NCBI GenBank assembly: GCA_023437365.1
Contig: JAEZGK010000015.1
Span: 62,001-126,000, forward strand
Source: Bacillota bacterium
GTDB lineage: Bacteria; Bacillota; Clostridia; Lachnospirales; Lachnospiraceae
Direction: 5' to 3'
DNA length: 64,000 bases
Of this stretch, positions 52,455 through 62,164 are shown in pieces (within the stretch, counting starts at the first letter, position 1; each line of letters starts with the position of its first letter). The notes under the pieces are model-generated. The model was not told the origin of the DNA and searched no databases. It saw only the letters and a program-made list of their open reading frames with translations. Made by a program: the position numbers and the translations under genes.

Positions 52455-54869
52455 ATGAATGAGTATTACATGCCAAATGAAGTGGAGAAGAAATGGCAGG
52501 AAATCTGGGAGAAGGAGCAGGCGTTCAAGGTAGGTACGGATAAAACGAAGCCTAAGTTTTTTGCGCTCGTAGAATTTCCTTATCCTTCAGGACAGGGACT
52601 TCATGTAGGTCATCCGAGACCTTATACAGCCCTTGATATCATCGCTAGAAAGAGAAGGCTGGAGGGCTACAATGTATTGTATCCGATGGGTTGGGATGCG
52701 TTTGGACTTCCGACAGAGAATTATGCGATTAAGAACCATATCCATCCGAGAATCGTGACCAAGAAGAACATCGAGCATTTCACAGAGCAGCTCAAAGCCC
52801 TGGGATATTCCTTTGACTGGGACAGAGAGATCAATACAACGGATCCGAATTATTATAAATGGACCCAATGGATTTTCCTGCAGTTATTTAAGAAGGGACT
52901 TGCTTACAAGACGGAGATGCCGATTAACTGGTGTACCTCCTGTAAGATCGGTCTGGCGAACGAGGAGGTTGTCGGCGGCGTCTGTGAACGCTGTGGCGGT
53001 GAGGTTGTTCGTAAGGTTAAGAGCCAGTGGATGTTAAAGATTACAGAGTATGCAGATAAGCTGATTGATGATCTTGAGCTGGTGGATTATATCGAGAAAA
53101 TTAAGGTTTCTCAGGTTAACTGGATCGGACGTTCTGTCGGTGCAGAGGTAGATTTTCAGATTGCCGGTAAGGACGAGAGTCTGCGTATCTTTACAACCAG
53201 ACCCGATACCTTATTCGGAGCAACCTATATGGTTATCTCTCCGGAGCATCCTCTGATTGAGAAATATAAGGGTGAGATTAAGAACTATACGGCACTGGCA
53301 GAGTATCGTGCGCAGGCTGCGAAGAAGTCTGATTTCGAGAGAACGGAGCTGGTAAAGGATAAGACCGGTGTACAGATTGACGGTCTTGCAGCAATCAATC
53401 CGGTGAACGGTAAGGAAATCCCCATCTGGATCTCCGACTACGTGCTCATGACCTATGGTACCGGTGCAATCATGGCAGTTCCCGGACATGATGAGAGAGA
53501 CTGGGATTTTGCCAAGAAGTTTAACCTGCCGATCATTGAGGTGGTGGCTGGCGGAGACGTCCAGGAGGCTGCCTATACCAATACAAACACAGGCAAATTA
53601 GTGAATTCCGATTTCTTAAACGGCTTAGAGGTTGCAGATGCTAAGGTGAAGATTCTGGGCTGGCTGGTCGAGAAGGGCATCGGAGCGAAGAAGGTCAACT
53701 TCAAGCTGAGAGACTGGGTATTTTCCCGTCAGAGATACTGGGGAGAGCCGATTCCGTTGGTTCACTGCGACAAGTGCGGATATGTACCGCTTCCTGAGAG
53801 CGAGCTGCCTTTGATGCTTCCCGAAGTGGAGAGCTACGAACCGACTGATAATGGTGAGTCACCGCTTGCGGCTATGACGGACTGGGTCCTGACTACCTGT
53901 CCCTGTTGCGGAGGAAAAGCTCATCGTGAGACGGATACCATGCCTCAATGGGCAGGTTCCTCCTGGTACTATTTAAGATATATTGATCCTCATAATACGG
54001 AGGCTTTTGCAAGCAAAGAGGAGCTGAATTACTGGCTGCCCGTAGACTGGTATAATGGCGGTATGGAGCATACGACACTCCATCTTCTGTATTCCCGTTT
54101 CTGGCATAAGTTCCTGTATGACCAGGGACTTGTGAGCACACCGGAGCCTTATAAGAAGAGAACCTCTCACGGTATGATTCTCGGCGAGAATAATGAGAAG
54201 ATGTCCAAATCCAGAGGAAACGTCGTGAATCCGGATGATATCATCAATGAATTCGGTGCGGATACCCTGCGTACCTATGAGATGTTCATCGGAGCCTTTG
54301 ATTTAAGTGCTGCCTGGTCCAATGAGGGTGTAAAGGGTTGCCGTCGTTTCATGGAACGTGTATGGAAGCTGAAGGATATGCTGACGGAGGAAGAGGGCTA
54401 TTCGAAGACACTGGAGACGAAAATGCATCAGACCATCAAGAAGGTAAGTCTGGATTTCGAAGCAATGAAATTCAACACCGCGATTGCGGCGATGATGTCC
54501 CTGGTCAATGAGTTCTATAAGCAGAATTCTGTAACCAAAGGGGAATTCAAGACCCTGCTCCTGTTACTGAACCCCGTTGCTCCGCATATGACAGAGGAGC
54601 TGTGGGAGCTGGTTGGCGGACAGGGAAGAATCTATCAGCAGAGCTGGCCGGTATATGACGAGAAGAAGACCATCGAGGATACGGTGGAAATCGCTGTCCA
54701 GATCAATGGTAAGGTAAAAGCAAACCTGAACATCGCGTTGGATGAAAAACAGGATAGTGTTCAGACGAAGGCGATGGAGTTGGCTCCTATCCAGGCTGCG
54801 CTGAGCGGTAAGACTGTAGTCAAGGTGATTTATGTTCCCGGAAGAATTTTAAATATTGTTGTGAAATAA
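52455..54869 (+). CDS. leuS: Leucyl-tRNA synthetase
   Basis: LeuS charges tRNA-Leu. It is a bacterial-type class I enzyme of 804 residues. The HIGH motif is in PYPSGQGLHVGHPRP, and KMSKS is intact in NEKMSKSRGNVV. The CP1 editing domain has TTRPDTLFGATY, and a zinc knuckle has CTSC...CERCG. The start at 52455 follows AAGGAGG; the frame is open into the T-box terminator upstream, which is not coding. Confidence 0.98.
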   Translation: MNEYYMPNEVEKKWQEIWEKEQAFKVGTDKTKPKFFALVEFPYPSGQGLHVGHPRPYTALDIIARKRRLEGYNVLYPMGWDAFGLPTENYAIKNHIHPRIVTKKNIEHFTEQLKALGYSFDWDREINTTDPNYYKWTQWIFLQLFKKGLAYKTEMPINWCTSCKIGLANEEVVGGVCERCGGEVVRKVKSQWMLKITEYADKLIDDLELVDYIEKIKVSQVNWIGRSVGAEVDFQIAGKDESLRIFTTRPDTLFGATYMVISPEHPLIEKYKGEIKNYTALAEYRAQAAKKSDFERTELVKDKTGVQIDGLAAINPVNGKEIPIWISDYVLMTYGTGAIMAVPGHDERDWDFAKKFNLPIIEVVAGGDVQEAAYTNTNTGKLVNSDFLNGLEVADAKVKILGWLVEKGIGAKKVNFKLRDWVFSRQRYWGEPIPLVHCDKCGYVPLPESELPLMLPEVESYEPTDNGESPLAAMTDWVLTTCPCCGGKAHRETDTMPQWAGSSWYYLRYIDPHNTEAFASKEELNYWLPVDWYNGGMEHTTLHLLYSRFWHKFLYDQGLVSTPEPYKKRTSHGMILGENNEKMSKSRGNVVNPDDIINEFGADTLRTYEMFIGAFDLSAAWSNEGVKGCRRFMERVWKLKDMLTEEEGYSKTLETKMHQTIKKVSLDFEAMKFNTAIAAMMSLVNEFYKQNSVTKGEFKTLLLLLNPVAPHMTEELWELVGGQGRIYQQSWPVYDEKKTIEDTVEIAVQINGKVKANLNIALDEKQDSVQTKAMELAPIQAALSGKTVVKVIYVPGRILNIVVK

Positions 54870-54893
54870 CAATGTAATATGTTTATAAGGGGC

Positions 54894-55042
54894 TGTTGCA
54901 AAACATTAATATCCTGCACTGTTTGACGGACAGATTGCTGACTTTGTAAGACAATAGCAAACATACCTGTTTGCTCATGGCTTACAAAATCAGTAGGATG
55001 TCCGTCTACCTGTGTGTGAGGGATGCTGTTATCCTTGCAACA
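54894..55042. repeat. Long imperfect palindrome (MITE-like) downstream of leuS
   Basis: GTTGCAA at 54894 pairs with TTGCAAC near 55042. The inner matches GACGGACA/TGTCCGTC, TTTGTAAG/CTTACAAA and AGCAAACA/TGTTTGCT lead to a 4-nt loop. The arms are about 75 bp, longer than needed for a terminator. Confidence 0.65.
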
Positions 55043-55085
55043 ACACTTTATATATGGAATAACTAATCCGAAAGAAGAGATAGCG

Positions 55086-55991
55086 ATGCATCAGCTGATT
55101 AATTTGCAGTTCACCATGTTCGTGATGATAGCTGCAGGAATGATATTAAAAAGGATCGGAATTATCGGCCCGGAGGGGCAGAGGAATATAACCGATCTTG
55201 TCATTTACCTGGTATTACCCTGTAATATTATAAAATCCTTTATGGTGGAATTTACCTTTGACATTTTATATACCTTTGTGGGGGTATTAATCATCTCCAT
55301 CTTGATTCAGGCGGTTTGTACGGTTCTTGGTAAAGTGCTGTATCAGAGAATGGAGACCCCTCAGAAAAAGGTATTGCAGTATGCCACCATCTGTTCCAAT
55401 GCAGGTTTTCTTGGGAATTCGATTGCTGAGGGAGTGTTCGGCACGATGGGCCTGACACTTACGTCCATCTACCTAATCCCTCAGAGAATCGTCATGTGGT
55501 CTGCCGGAATATCGGTATTTACTGAGGCACCGAATAAGAAGATGCTGATAAAGAAGGTAGTCACACATCCTTGTATTATCGCATGTTTCCTGGGAATCCT
55601 ACTAATGCTGACGCAGCTTCAGCTTCCGGGCATTATAGTCTCCTCCATCCAGACCATCAGTAACTGCAATACTGCGCTGTCCATGATGGTGATCGGAATG
55701 ATTCTGGCAGAGGTGGATTTAAGACACCTGGTGGACAAGAAGGTGCTCTATTATACGTTGATTCGACTAGTCCTGATACCTCTTATAGTATACCTGCCCT
55801 GCAGGCTCTTTGGACTTGATTCTCTGGTTACCGGGGTATGCGTACTTCTGGCCGCTATGCCTGCCGGTGCTACCACAAGTATTCTGGCCTCCAAGTATAA
55901 TGGGGATGCAGCCTTTGCCACGAAGTGCGTCATCTTCTCAACCTTTGCGTCCTTACTATCCACCCCCATCTGGAGCTTTTTCCTGATCTAA
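55086..55991 (+). CDS. AEC-family (auxin efflux carrier-like) transporter
   Basis: This 301-residue permease has about ten membrane helices in two inverted repeats. The conserved motif VIYLVLPCNIIKSF near the N-terminus and LAAMPAGATTSILASKYN near the C-terminus fit AEC carriers, which move carboxylates such as malate or other small anions. The start at 55086 follows AAGAGA. Substrate unknown. Confidence 0.9.
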   Translation: MHQLINLQFTMFVMIAAGMILKRIGIIGPEGQRNITDLVIYLVLPCNIIKSFMVEFTFDILYTFVGVLIISILIQAVCTVLGKVLYQRMETPQKKVLQYATICSNAGFLGNSIAEGVFGTMGLTLTSIYLIPQRIVMWSAGISVFTEAPNKKMLIKKVVTHPCIIACFLGILLMLTQLQLPGIIVSSIQTISNCNTALSMMVIGMILAEVDLRHLVDKKVLYYTLIRLVLIPLIVYLPCRLFGLDSLVTGVCVLLAAMPAGATTSILASKYNGDAAFATKCVIFSTFASLLSTPIWSFFLI

Positions 55992-56133
55992 TGTAGCAGT
56001 GAAATTATATTAGATTGATAGAATTCATGCTTCGTATCTGCTATAATTGATTAAAGTACCAGTAAAGGGATAAATAGTATATGAACTGCAGAACGACATA
56101 ATAAAGCAGATAAAGCCAAAGTAGGGGGCATGA

Positions 56134-57501
56134 ATGAAAAAAAGTAATGTAAAAAGAATACATAAACGTAAAATGACTATACAAGGAATAACTACACAAG
56201 GAATAACTACACAAGGAATAACTACACAAAGAGTAACTACACAAAGAATAACTACACAAAATATAACTGCACAAAGAATAACTACACACAAAAGAGGTAT
56301 CGCTGCAGCAATAATGATTGTGTGCATTTTGTTGTTATGCAAAGCCCTGCCGTCTGTTGCTCAGGCAAAGAGCCCAAATTCGGTTTATACAATTACCGTA
56401 TCCAGTAAGCCCTGTGATAAATCCGCTAAGTATACTACCTATAACAAGTACACCAAGGCCTACTATACGATTTTGTCCTACTTAAAAAAGCTGGAAAATG
56501 AAGGTGGCGGCACACTGATCCTGGAAAAAGGGGTCTATAAAATTACGAATACACTTTATATTCCTTCTAATGTTACAATCAGATTAAAGGATGGCGTTAA
56601 GCTTGTTAAAGGAACGAAGACGGGAACGAGTAAGTTTGGAGCTTCTCATTCGATTATTCAATTATGTTCCAGCGTAAGCAGTGTTAAGAAGGGTGTCTAT
56701 CGTAAGTACAAGGGTGAAGCTAACATAGCAATCATTGGTGAGGGAAAAGCCGAGATTGATTTGAATTATGATGAAGATACCATTGGAATTATGATGTGTC
56801 ATAATAGCAGTATCACAATCAGCAATATAATATTTAGCAATATGTATAGTGGACATTTTATTGAACTGGATGCCTCGAAGGATGTTACGATTACAAAGTG
56901 CACTTTTCAGAATCATAAGAATTCTCCGAAGAATAATAAAGAGGCAATCAATATAGATACACCGGATAAGGTTACGAACGGGTTTCATGCAGATTGGTCA
57001 TCCTATGATAAGACACCAAATAAGAATATAACAATTTCCGATTGTACCTTCAAGGATCTGGAACGAGCCATAGGAACACATAAGTATTCAGAAAATAAGC
57101 TGCATGAGAATGTTCAAATATTAAATAATGTAATCAGTAATTGTGATCAGGATGCAATACGCGTCATGAACTGGGATAAGCCTGTAATCAAAGGAAACAC
57201 AATCAGCAATGTAGCAGACAAAAAGGCTGGCCTGAGAGCAATTTTAATCAGTGGGGTGATTGATCCGCAGATTTCAGACAATGTATTCCGAAAGGTATCT
57301 CGACCAATCCAGATCATACCGTGGAAAAATGATGGGGATGGCAGGGAATACGATATTATTTATAATGTGATCAGTGCAGACTGTATCGAACTAATGAAAA
57401 ACAATGTGCTGGAAGAATGTGATGAGAATTTTATCCGCTTTAATAAAACCTATAATGAATATAGGGAAAACACAGAAAAAATTCCGGTAGGGATGAATTA
57501 G
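56134..57501 (+). CDS. Secreted parallel beta-helix protein with repeat-expanded N-terminus
   Basis: This 455-residue protein begins with a basic stretch followed by seven in-frame (I/V)TTQ(G/R)-type repeats. Only then comes a hydrophobic helix (about 52-68) ending ALPSVAQAKS, like a signal peptide with a roughly 50-residue n-region. The rest shows beta-helix features (ITNTLYIPSNVTIRL, NNVISNCDQDAIRVMNWD) typical of pectin-lyase-fold glycan enzymes. It lies 100 bp before an SGNH esterase gene on the same strand. A later start would need a non-ATG codon. Confidence 0.82.
   Translation: MKKSNVKRIHKRKMTIQGITTQGITTQGITTQRVTTQRITTQNITAQRITTHKRGIAAAIMIVCILLLCKALPSVAQAKSPNSVYTITVSSKPCDKSAKYTTYNKYTKAYYTILSYLKKLENEGGGTLILEKGVYKITNTLYIPSNVTIRLKDGVKLVKGTKTGTSKFGASHSIIQLCSSVSSVKKGVYRKYKGEANIAIIGEGKAEIDLNYDEDTIGIMMCHNSSITISNIIFSNMYSGHFIELDASKDVTITKCTFQNHKNSPKNNKEAINIDTPDKVTNGFHADWSSYDKTPNKNITISDCTFKDLERAIGTHKYSENKLHENVQILNNVISNCDQDAIRVMNWDKPVIKGNTISNVADKKAGLRAILISGVIDPQISDNVFRKVSRPIQIIPWKNDGDGREYDIIYNVISADCIELMKNNVLEECDENFIRFNKTYNEYRENTEKIPVGMN
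56181..56285 (+). repeat. Seven in-frame 15-bp tandem repeats before the signal helix
   Basis: The consensus is ACAAGGAATAACTAC at exact 15-bp steps from 56181 to 56285. The first three copies are identical, indicating recent expansion. Confidence 0.92.
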
Positions 57502-57603
57502 TACAGAGAAAATACCGGTGGGTATGAATTGACACTGAGATAGTTTTGGGCTCCCAATGCGGAAAGCAAATTGGGAAACTGATATACTATAAGGGAGAGC
57601 AGG

Positions 57604-58740
57604 ATGAGAGAAAATCGGAGCTTGAAGGTAACAGATTTATCGGAAATTACAAATCTGAAGGTGCATGGAAGGACAACAGGAGAGCTTTCTCCTCTGACGC
57701 TTTTTTGGACCGGCAGCATGCTGGAGCTGAACGTAAGCGGTTCGGAGCTGTGGATTGAAGTGGAAGCCGATTATGATATGTATGAACCCTGGATCAGTAT
57801 CCAAGTGAACGGGGTGCAGGTAAGCAGAAGTATGCTGATGGCAGGAAAGTATTGGATTTGTGCATTTAGGGGCATGAATCCGGAGAAGGTGAAGAATGTA
57901 AGGATCGTGAAAGAGGTTCAGGCGATGAGCGGAGATCCTGATTGTCTTTTTCAACTGCATGCAGTGAAGTCTGACGGGGACTTCTATCCAGTGGAAGATC
58001 AGCCTTATAGAATAGAATTCATAGGGGACAGCCTTACCTCCGGGGAGGGACTGGTAGGAGCAGTCGGAGAGCAGGACTGGATTCCCATGTGGTTCGGTAC
58101 GGCACAGAATTATGCCGTGCTGACAGCACAGGCCATGAAGGCAGATTACAGGATCGTGTCCCAGAGCGGCTGGGGCGTTCTGACGGGTTGGGATAACAAT
58201 CCCCATAGCAATATGCCCGAATATTATGAGAAAATATGCGGTCTGGTAAACGGAGACAGAAATATTGCTCTGGGCGCGCATCAGGAATATGATTTCTCCT
58301 CCTGGCAGCCGGATTTTGTGGTAGTGAATCTGGGAACCAATGATACCTCTGCCTTTGATCAGCCGGAATGGAAGGATGAAGCTACCGGAGAGAGTCATAA
58401 ACAAAGGTGTAAGGAGGACGGAAGCTTTCATGAGGAGGATTTGAAGGCATTTGAAGTTGCGATTGTCAACTTTCTGGTTAAGCTTCGCCGTTGTAACCCC
58501 CAAGCTCATATCGTCTGGGCATATGGTATCATCGGTATTCCGATGATGCCTGCAATTTACCGGGCCTTTGAAGAATATCGGAAGAACAGCTGTGATGCGA
58601 GGGTGAGCATCTTCCAGCTTCCGATTGTCTCTGAGCCGAAGGAAGAGGGTTCCAGATCCCATCCCGGTGCTCTTGCGCATGAAAGAATGGCAAAGCAGCT
58701 GACAGCATACTTAAAAAAGATACTTGAGGAAACTAAATAG
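57604..58740 (+). CDS. SGNH/GDSL esterase, CE2-like carbohydrate esterase
   Basis: This 378-residue protein has an N-terminal beta-sandwich (about 1-125) and a C-terminal SGNH hydrolase domain. The nucleophile block is FIGDSLTSGEG, the asparagine block VVVNLGTNDTSAF, and the histidine block SRSHPGALAHERMAKQL. Two-domain architecture of this kind is typical of CE2 acetyl esterases, which deacetylate plant polysaccharides. There is no signal peptide, so it probably acts on imported oligosaccharides. GGGAGAGCAGG precedes the ATG. Confidence 0.88.
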   Translation: MRENRSLKVTDLSEITNLKVHGRTTGELSPLTLFWTGSMLELNVSGSELWIEVEADYDMYEPWISIQVNGVQVSRSMLMAGKYWICAFRGMNPEKVKNVRIVKEVQAMSGDPDCLFQLHAVKSDGDFYPVEDQPYRIEFIGDSLTSGEGLVGAVGEQDWIPMWFGTAQNYAVLTAQAMKADYRIVSQSGWGVLTGWDNNPHSNMPEYYEKICGLVNGDRNIALGAHQEYDFSSWQPDFVVVNLGTNDTSAFDQPEWKDEATGESHKQRCKEDGSFHEEDLKAFEVAIVNFLVKLRRCNPQAHIVWAYGIIGIPMMPAIYRAFEEYRKNSCDARVSIFQLPIVSEPKEEGSRSHPGALAHERMAKQLTAYLKKILEETK

Positions 58741-58742
58741 CA

Positions 58743-60083
58743 TTATCTCATATTCTCAGCTAAGACCTTGATGTACTCAAGAATTGTATAGAGTGCAGCA
58801 AGGTCTTCTTTTTGCACTCCCGAAATACAAAGTCTCAGAGTATTCCCGGCTTTTTCGGGATAATATGGGGAAGAAGGAGAGATTACTATTCCGACTTCGG
58901 ATAACCGATTCGCCAGTACCTCAATGGATACCTGCTCCGGCAATTCCAGCCAGAGAAATATTCCCTGCTTTGGTACATGATAAGTAAAGCCTGGTATAAC
59001 ACTGCCGGACAGGATGGCCTTTGCCTTTTGCAGCTTAGCCAGGTAGCAGGCTCTGGTTTTACTAAGATGCTGATCGTACATACCGGAGCGGATATAAAAA
59101 TCAAGCGCACTTTGCGGGAGGCTTGAAGTACAGAGATCAAGCATGTATTTGACGCTGGCAGCCGTCTCTTTATAAGGCTCGGGCAACACAGCCGCACCCA
59201 GACGAATCCCCGGCATGAAGGATTTGGAGAAGCTACAGACATAAAAGGTAAGTTGATGCGTGTCGTAATAATGGAGAGGAAGGTTGCGTCTGTCGTTGCA
59301 TAAATCACCCAGATAATCATCCTCCAGGATCAGTACCCGGTACTTATAGCAGAGCTCTGCAAGGCTGGCCTTATCCTTCTCTGACAGAGAATAGCCGGTG
59401 GGATTGTGATAACGTGGCATGAGATAGAAGAGCTTGATTCGCTTCGTCTGAAAAATCTGCGCTAACTCCTTAAGGTTAATCCCATCCTCTTTTCTGTCAA
59501 TGCAGGTATAACTGATATTTAAGTCCTTTGCCATAGACAGGATGCTGCTATAGGTAGGGGATTCGACGAGCAACCTACCATCCGTTTCTTTGTGGAACAG
59601 TGTCTTTAGGATGAGATAGATCCCCTGCTGCGCTCCATGGGTAATCATCAACTGTGAGCATGGTGCATAAACTCCGTTTTGTTCAAAGCGTTCCTGCAGG
59701 GTTGCTCTAAGTGAGGACAATCCCAGAGGAGTGTCATAAAGAAACAGCTTCTTCTTGTATTCCTCAATGGAACGGTTCATGGCATGGGTAAAGGCTTGGT
59801 AGGGAATGAGGGATGGGTCCGGCAAGACATTTGCAAAATCAATGACGGCTTTTTCAGGCAAGCCATTCTCTTCTATTCCAATCAGATAATATCCCCCTCT
59901 GGGTATGCTGTATAGAATATGTTCCTCTTCCAGTTGGCGATATACTTTATTTACAGTAATCTTATTCACAGATAATTGATCGGCTAAACTTCTGCAGCCC
60001 GGAAGCCTCTGGCCCCTTTTCAGCTCTCCCCTGATGATCATAGCTTGAATATATTCTCGAACCTGTTCGGTCTTACTTCGCAT
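58743..60083 (-). CDS. MocR-type regulator (GntR HTH plus aminotransferase domain)
   Basis: This 446-residue regulator is the second MocR in the window. It has a GntR winged helix at the N-terminus (QAMIIRGELKRGQRLPGCRS, LSVNKITVNKVYRQLEEE) and an aminotransferase-like domain with the PLP lysine in CSFSKSFMPGIRLGA and LMPRYHNPTGYSLS. It is divergent from a GNAT gene with repeated TAGTAAT boxes between, so it probably regulates it. It ends 2 bp from the convergent esterase stop. Confidence 0.92.
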   Translation of the reverse strand: MRSKTEQVREYIQAMIIRGELKRGQRLPGCRSLADQLSVNKITVNKVYRQLEEEHILYSIPRGGYYLIGIEENGLPEKAVIDFANVLPDPSLIPYQAFTHAMNRSIEEYKKKLFLYDTPLGLSSLRATLQERFEQNGVYAPCSQLMITHGAQQGIYLILKTLFHKETDGRLLVESPTYSSILSMAKDLNISYTCIDRKEDGINLKELAQIFQTKRIKLFYLMPRYHNPTGYSLSEKDKASLAELCYKYRVLILEDDYLGDLCNDRRNLPLHYYDTHQLTFYVCSFSKSFMPGIRLGAAVLPEPYKETAASVKYMLDLCTSSLPQSALDFYIRSGMYDQHLSKTRACYLAKLQKAKAILSGSVIPGFTYHVPKQGIFLWLELPEQVSIEVLANRLSEVGIVISPSSPYYPEKAGNTLRLCISGVQKEDLAALYTILEYIKVLAENMR

Positions 60084-60167
60084 AGTAATCAGCCTCCATT
60101 CGCATCTGTAAGGTTTGCGGTATTTATGATAGATCAGAGAATTGCAGAGTTAATATGCATTATCCTA

Positions 60168-60258
60168 TAGTAATTCTGTAGTAGTACAGATATGAATTCA
60201 ATCATTTGACCTATTATTAGTTCCATTATATAGTAATCAGCATAAAATACAATTACTA
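60168..60258. promoter_or_regulatory. Divergent promoter region with TAGTAAT boxes
   Basis: TAGTAAT occurs at 60168-60174 and 60231-60237 and inverted as ATTACTA at 60252-60258. The middle copy overlaps the -10 of a good promoter toward the GNAT gene (TTGACC 60206-60211, 17 bp, TATAGT 60229-60234). Confidence 0.5.
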
Positions 60259-60280
60259 TTTTACAGAAAGGTTGATGGCT

Positions 60281-61132
60281 ATGATTAAATTGGAACCGAA
60301 GGAATATACCAAATTACTTACACTACTGCCGAAGGAGGGTATGAATACTCTTTTCGCAGAAGCAGTCTTGATGGGGCTAATTCAGGGAGAGGTGCTGGCT
60401 GACCGGCAGGAGCAGCCAACCTGGTTTTATATCCTGCATCCTTGTCATATGTCTTTGCTGATTGGAGAATCCGATGCAGTCACTAGTGTTGAGGAGCTAA
60501 AAGTTTTCCTTCTCAATGAGAAAGGCTTAAGAAATGAGATCGAATGGATGCAGGTTTATCCCCCAAGCTGGAATCCCTTGCTTGAGAAGGTGTTAGGTCA
60601 TCAGCTGATTGATAAAGGGCCGGATGAACAATATCGGAAGCCGCTGCCGGCGGATGAGAATTCCTGTGTAATCAGATACCGCAGAAGTGATTTTGCCTTT
60701 CAAACGGATCGCTATGAGCTTTATCGTCAGAGGAATCAACCGGATAACTTAAGAATTAAGGAGACAGATCATACAATTTATCCGGAGCTTGAGAATGGGG
60801 TAGTACCGAAGCTTTTTTGGGATAGCTATGGGGAGTTTCAGAGGCTTGGCACCGGTTTTACCGCATTCACTCCGGATGAAACGCCGGCTTCGACGGCATT
60901 TGCTGCTTTTGTCATCGGGAATCTGTGTGAAATCGGTATTGAAACGATAGCAGAATATCGGGGGCAGGGTTATGCTCATAGAGCTTGTTCTCGTCTGATT
61001 GAGTATTGTCTGGAGAAGGCTTACATACCAATTTGGGGCTGTAACAGCGGAAATATCGGCTCCTGGAGGCTTGCGAACAAGCTGGGCTTCGAAGAGGTCG
61101 CGAGAAGACCATACTATCGCCTGCCTGTATAA
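60281..61132 (+). CDS. GNAT acetyltransferase (PF12746-like)
   Basis: This roughly 283-residue acetyltransferase has a GNAT domain at the C-terminus (IETIAEYRGQGYAHRACSRL, then WGCNSGNIGSWRLANKLGF) and a long N-terminal half unique to this subgroup. AGAAAGG lies 10 bases before ATG 60281; alternatives at 60275 and TTG 60272 are closer. It is divergent from the MocR regulator. Substrate unknown. Confidence 0.88.
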   Translation: MIKLEPKEYTKLLTLLPKEGMNTLFAEAVLMGLIQGEVLADRQEQPTWFYILHPCHMSLLIGESDAVTSVEELKVFLLNEKGLRNEIEWMQVYPPSWNPLLEKVLGHQLIDKGPDEQYRKPLPADENSCVIRYRRSDFAFQTDRYELYRQRNQPDNLRIKETDHTIYPELENGVVPKLFWDSYGEFQRLGTGFTAFTPDETPASTAFAAFVIGNLCEIGIETIAEYRGQGYAHRACSRLIEYCLEKAYIPIWGCNSGNIGSWRLANKLGFEEVARRPYYRLPV

Positions 61133-61381
61133 TTGCTTTGCAGTTGGTCGGGAATACAGGATTGATGTAATTATACAGTAGTAATTCTATGAAGCTGCCA
61201 GACTCTTCTCTTTCATCTGTATGGTTACGGACTGATTGAAAAGGTATTAGACAACACTCTGTATCTATGGTAATATAGTAGCGATAAAAAGGTGATAAGC
61301 TTAGCGTCTGACGAGCTTACACTTTATAGGATAGAGCTGCATAACAGAATAGCATTGATTACGGAAAGGATAATACTTCAC

Positions 61382-62002
61382 ATGAAGAACGTAGTTATCA
61401 TAGGAGTTTCCGGAGGATCTGCCTCCGGTAAGACAACGGTTGCGAATCGGATTAAGGAAGCATTTACGGACAGTGTGGAGCTGCTGAGTCATGATTTCTA
61501 TTATCGCCCTCATGATGAGCTGCCGCTGGAGGAACGGAAGAACCTAAATTATGACCATCCGAATGCCTTTGATACCAAAAGACTGATTTTTGATATCCTG
61601 AAATTAAAGCAATGTATACCGATTGAGCGTCCGGTTTATTCCTATACCATTCATAACCGTCTTCCTGAGACAGTAAAGGTGAATCCGGCAAAGGTCATTA
61701 TCGTAGAAGGCTTTATGATTTTCGAGAACACAGATCTTAGAGAGCTTCTGGATATCAAGGTGTTTGTGGATACAGATGCCGATGAACGCCTGATCAGACG
61801 TATTATCCGAGATGTCAATGAGCGTGGAAGAAGCCTGGAATCGGTAATTACGCAATATATCAGCACAGTGAAACCGATGCATGAGCTTTTTGTGGAACCC
61901 TATAAGAAATACGCGGATGTCATCATTCCCAGAGGCGGCAAAAACGATGTTGCCATGGAAATGTTGATTCATAGAATCAAAGCAATTCTGAATGAAGAAT
62001 AA
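61382..62002 (+). CDS. udk: Uridine kinase
   Basis: Uridine kinase phosphorylates uridine and cytidine for pyrimidine salvage. It has 206 residues, the usual length. The P-loop GVSGGSASGKTTVAN is at the N-terminus, SHDFYYRP and NYDHPNAFDT form the nucleoside site, and RIIRDVNERGRSLE is the lid region. The start at 61382 has GGAAAGGA upstream; in-frame codons before it lack support. Confidence 0.95.
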   Translation: MKNVVIIGVSGGSASGKTTVANRIKEAFTDSVELLSHDFYYRPHDELPLEERKNLNYDHPNAFDTKRLIFDILKLKQCIPIERPVYSYTIHNRLPETVKVNPAKVIIVEGFMIFENTDLRELLDIKVFVDTDADERLIRRIIRDVNERGRSLESVITQYISTVKPMHELFVEPYKKYADVIIPRGGKNDVAMEMLIHRIKAILNEE

Positions 62003-62038
62003 AACAATCAATTAAACTTTGAAGGAGGTGGGCTTAAT

Positions 62039-62164
62039 ATGAAAAGCTTAGTGAAGGCTATACAAAGCGACATCATATCAATGGAGGGATTGCTGTTTGA
62101 GCTACAAGAAAGGTTCGGAGGTATTGCCGGCCCGCCTGCTGAAAGAGATTCAGGAGTATGTTGA
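62039..62164 (+). CDS. Short ORF with ideal ribosome binding site, overlapping the CD3324-type gene
   Basis: ATG 62039 follows GAAGGAGGTGGG, the best ribosome binding site in the vicinity. It encodes 41 residues (MKSLVKAIQSDIISMEGLLF at the start) before a stop at 62164. It overlaps the next gene by 68 bp in another frame. It may be a leader that couples translation of the next gene, or the start of a frameshifted product. No family is recognised. Confidence 0.45.
   Translation: MKSLVKAIQSDIISMEGLLFELQERFGGIAGPPAERDSGVC

Noticed and set aside
54889..54903. IS6-family terminal repeat (GGGGCTGTTGCAAAA)
   Set aside because: The outer bases are not mirrored at the other side, and no transposase or target duplication is seen.
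57637..58680. Long minus-strand reading frame of 347 codons
   Set aside because: It is the antisense shadow of the SGNH esterase gene, has no ribosome binding site and shows no protein-like features.
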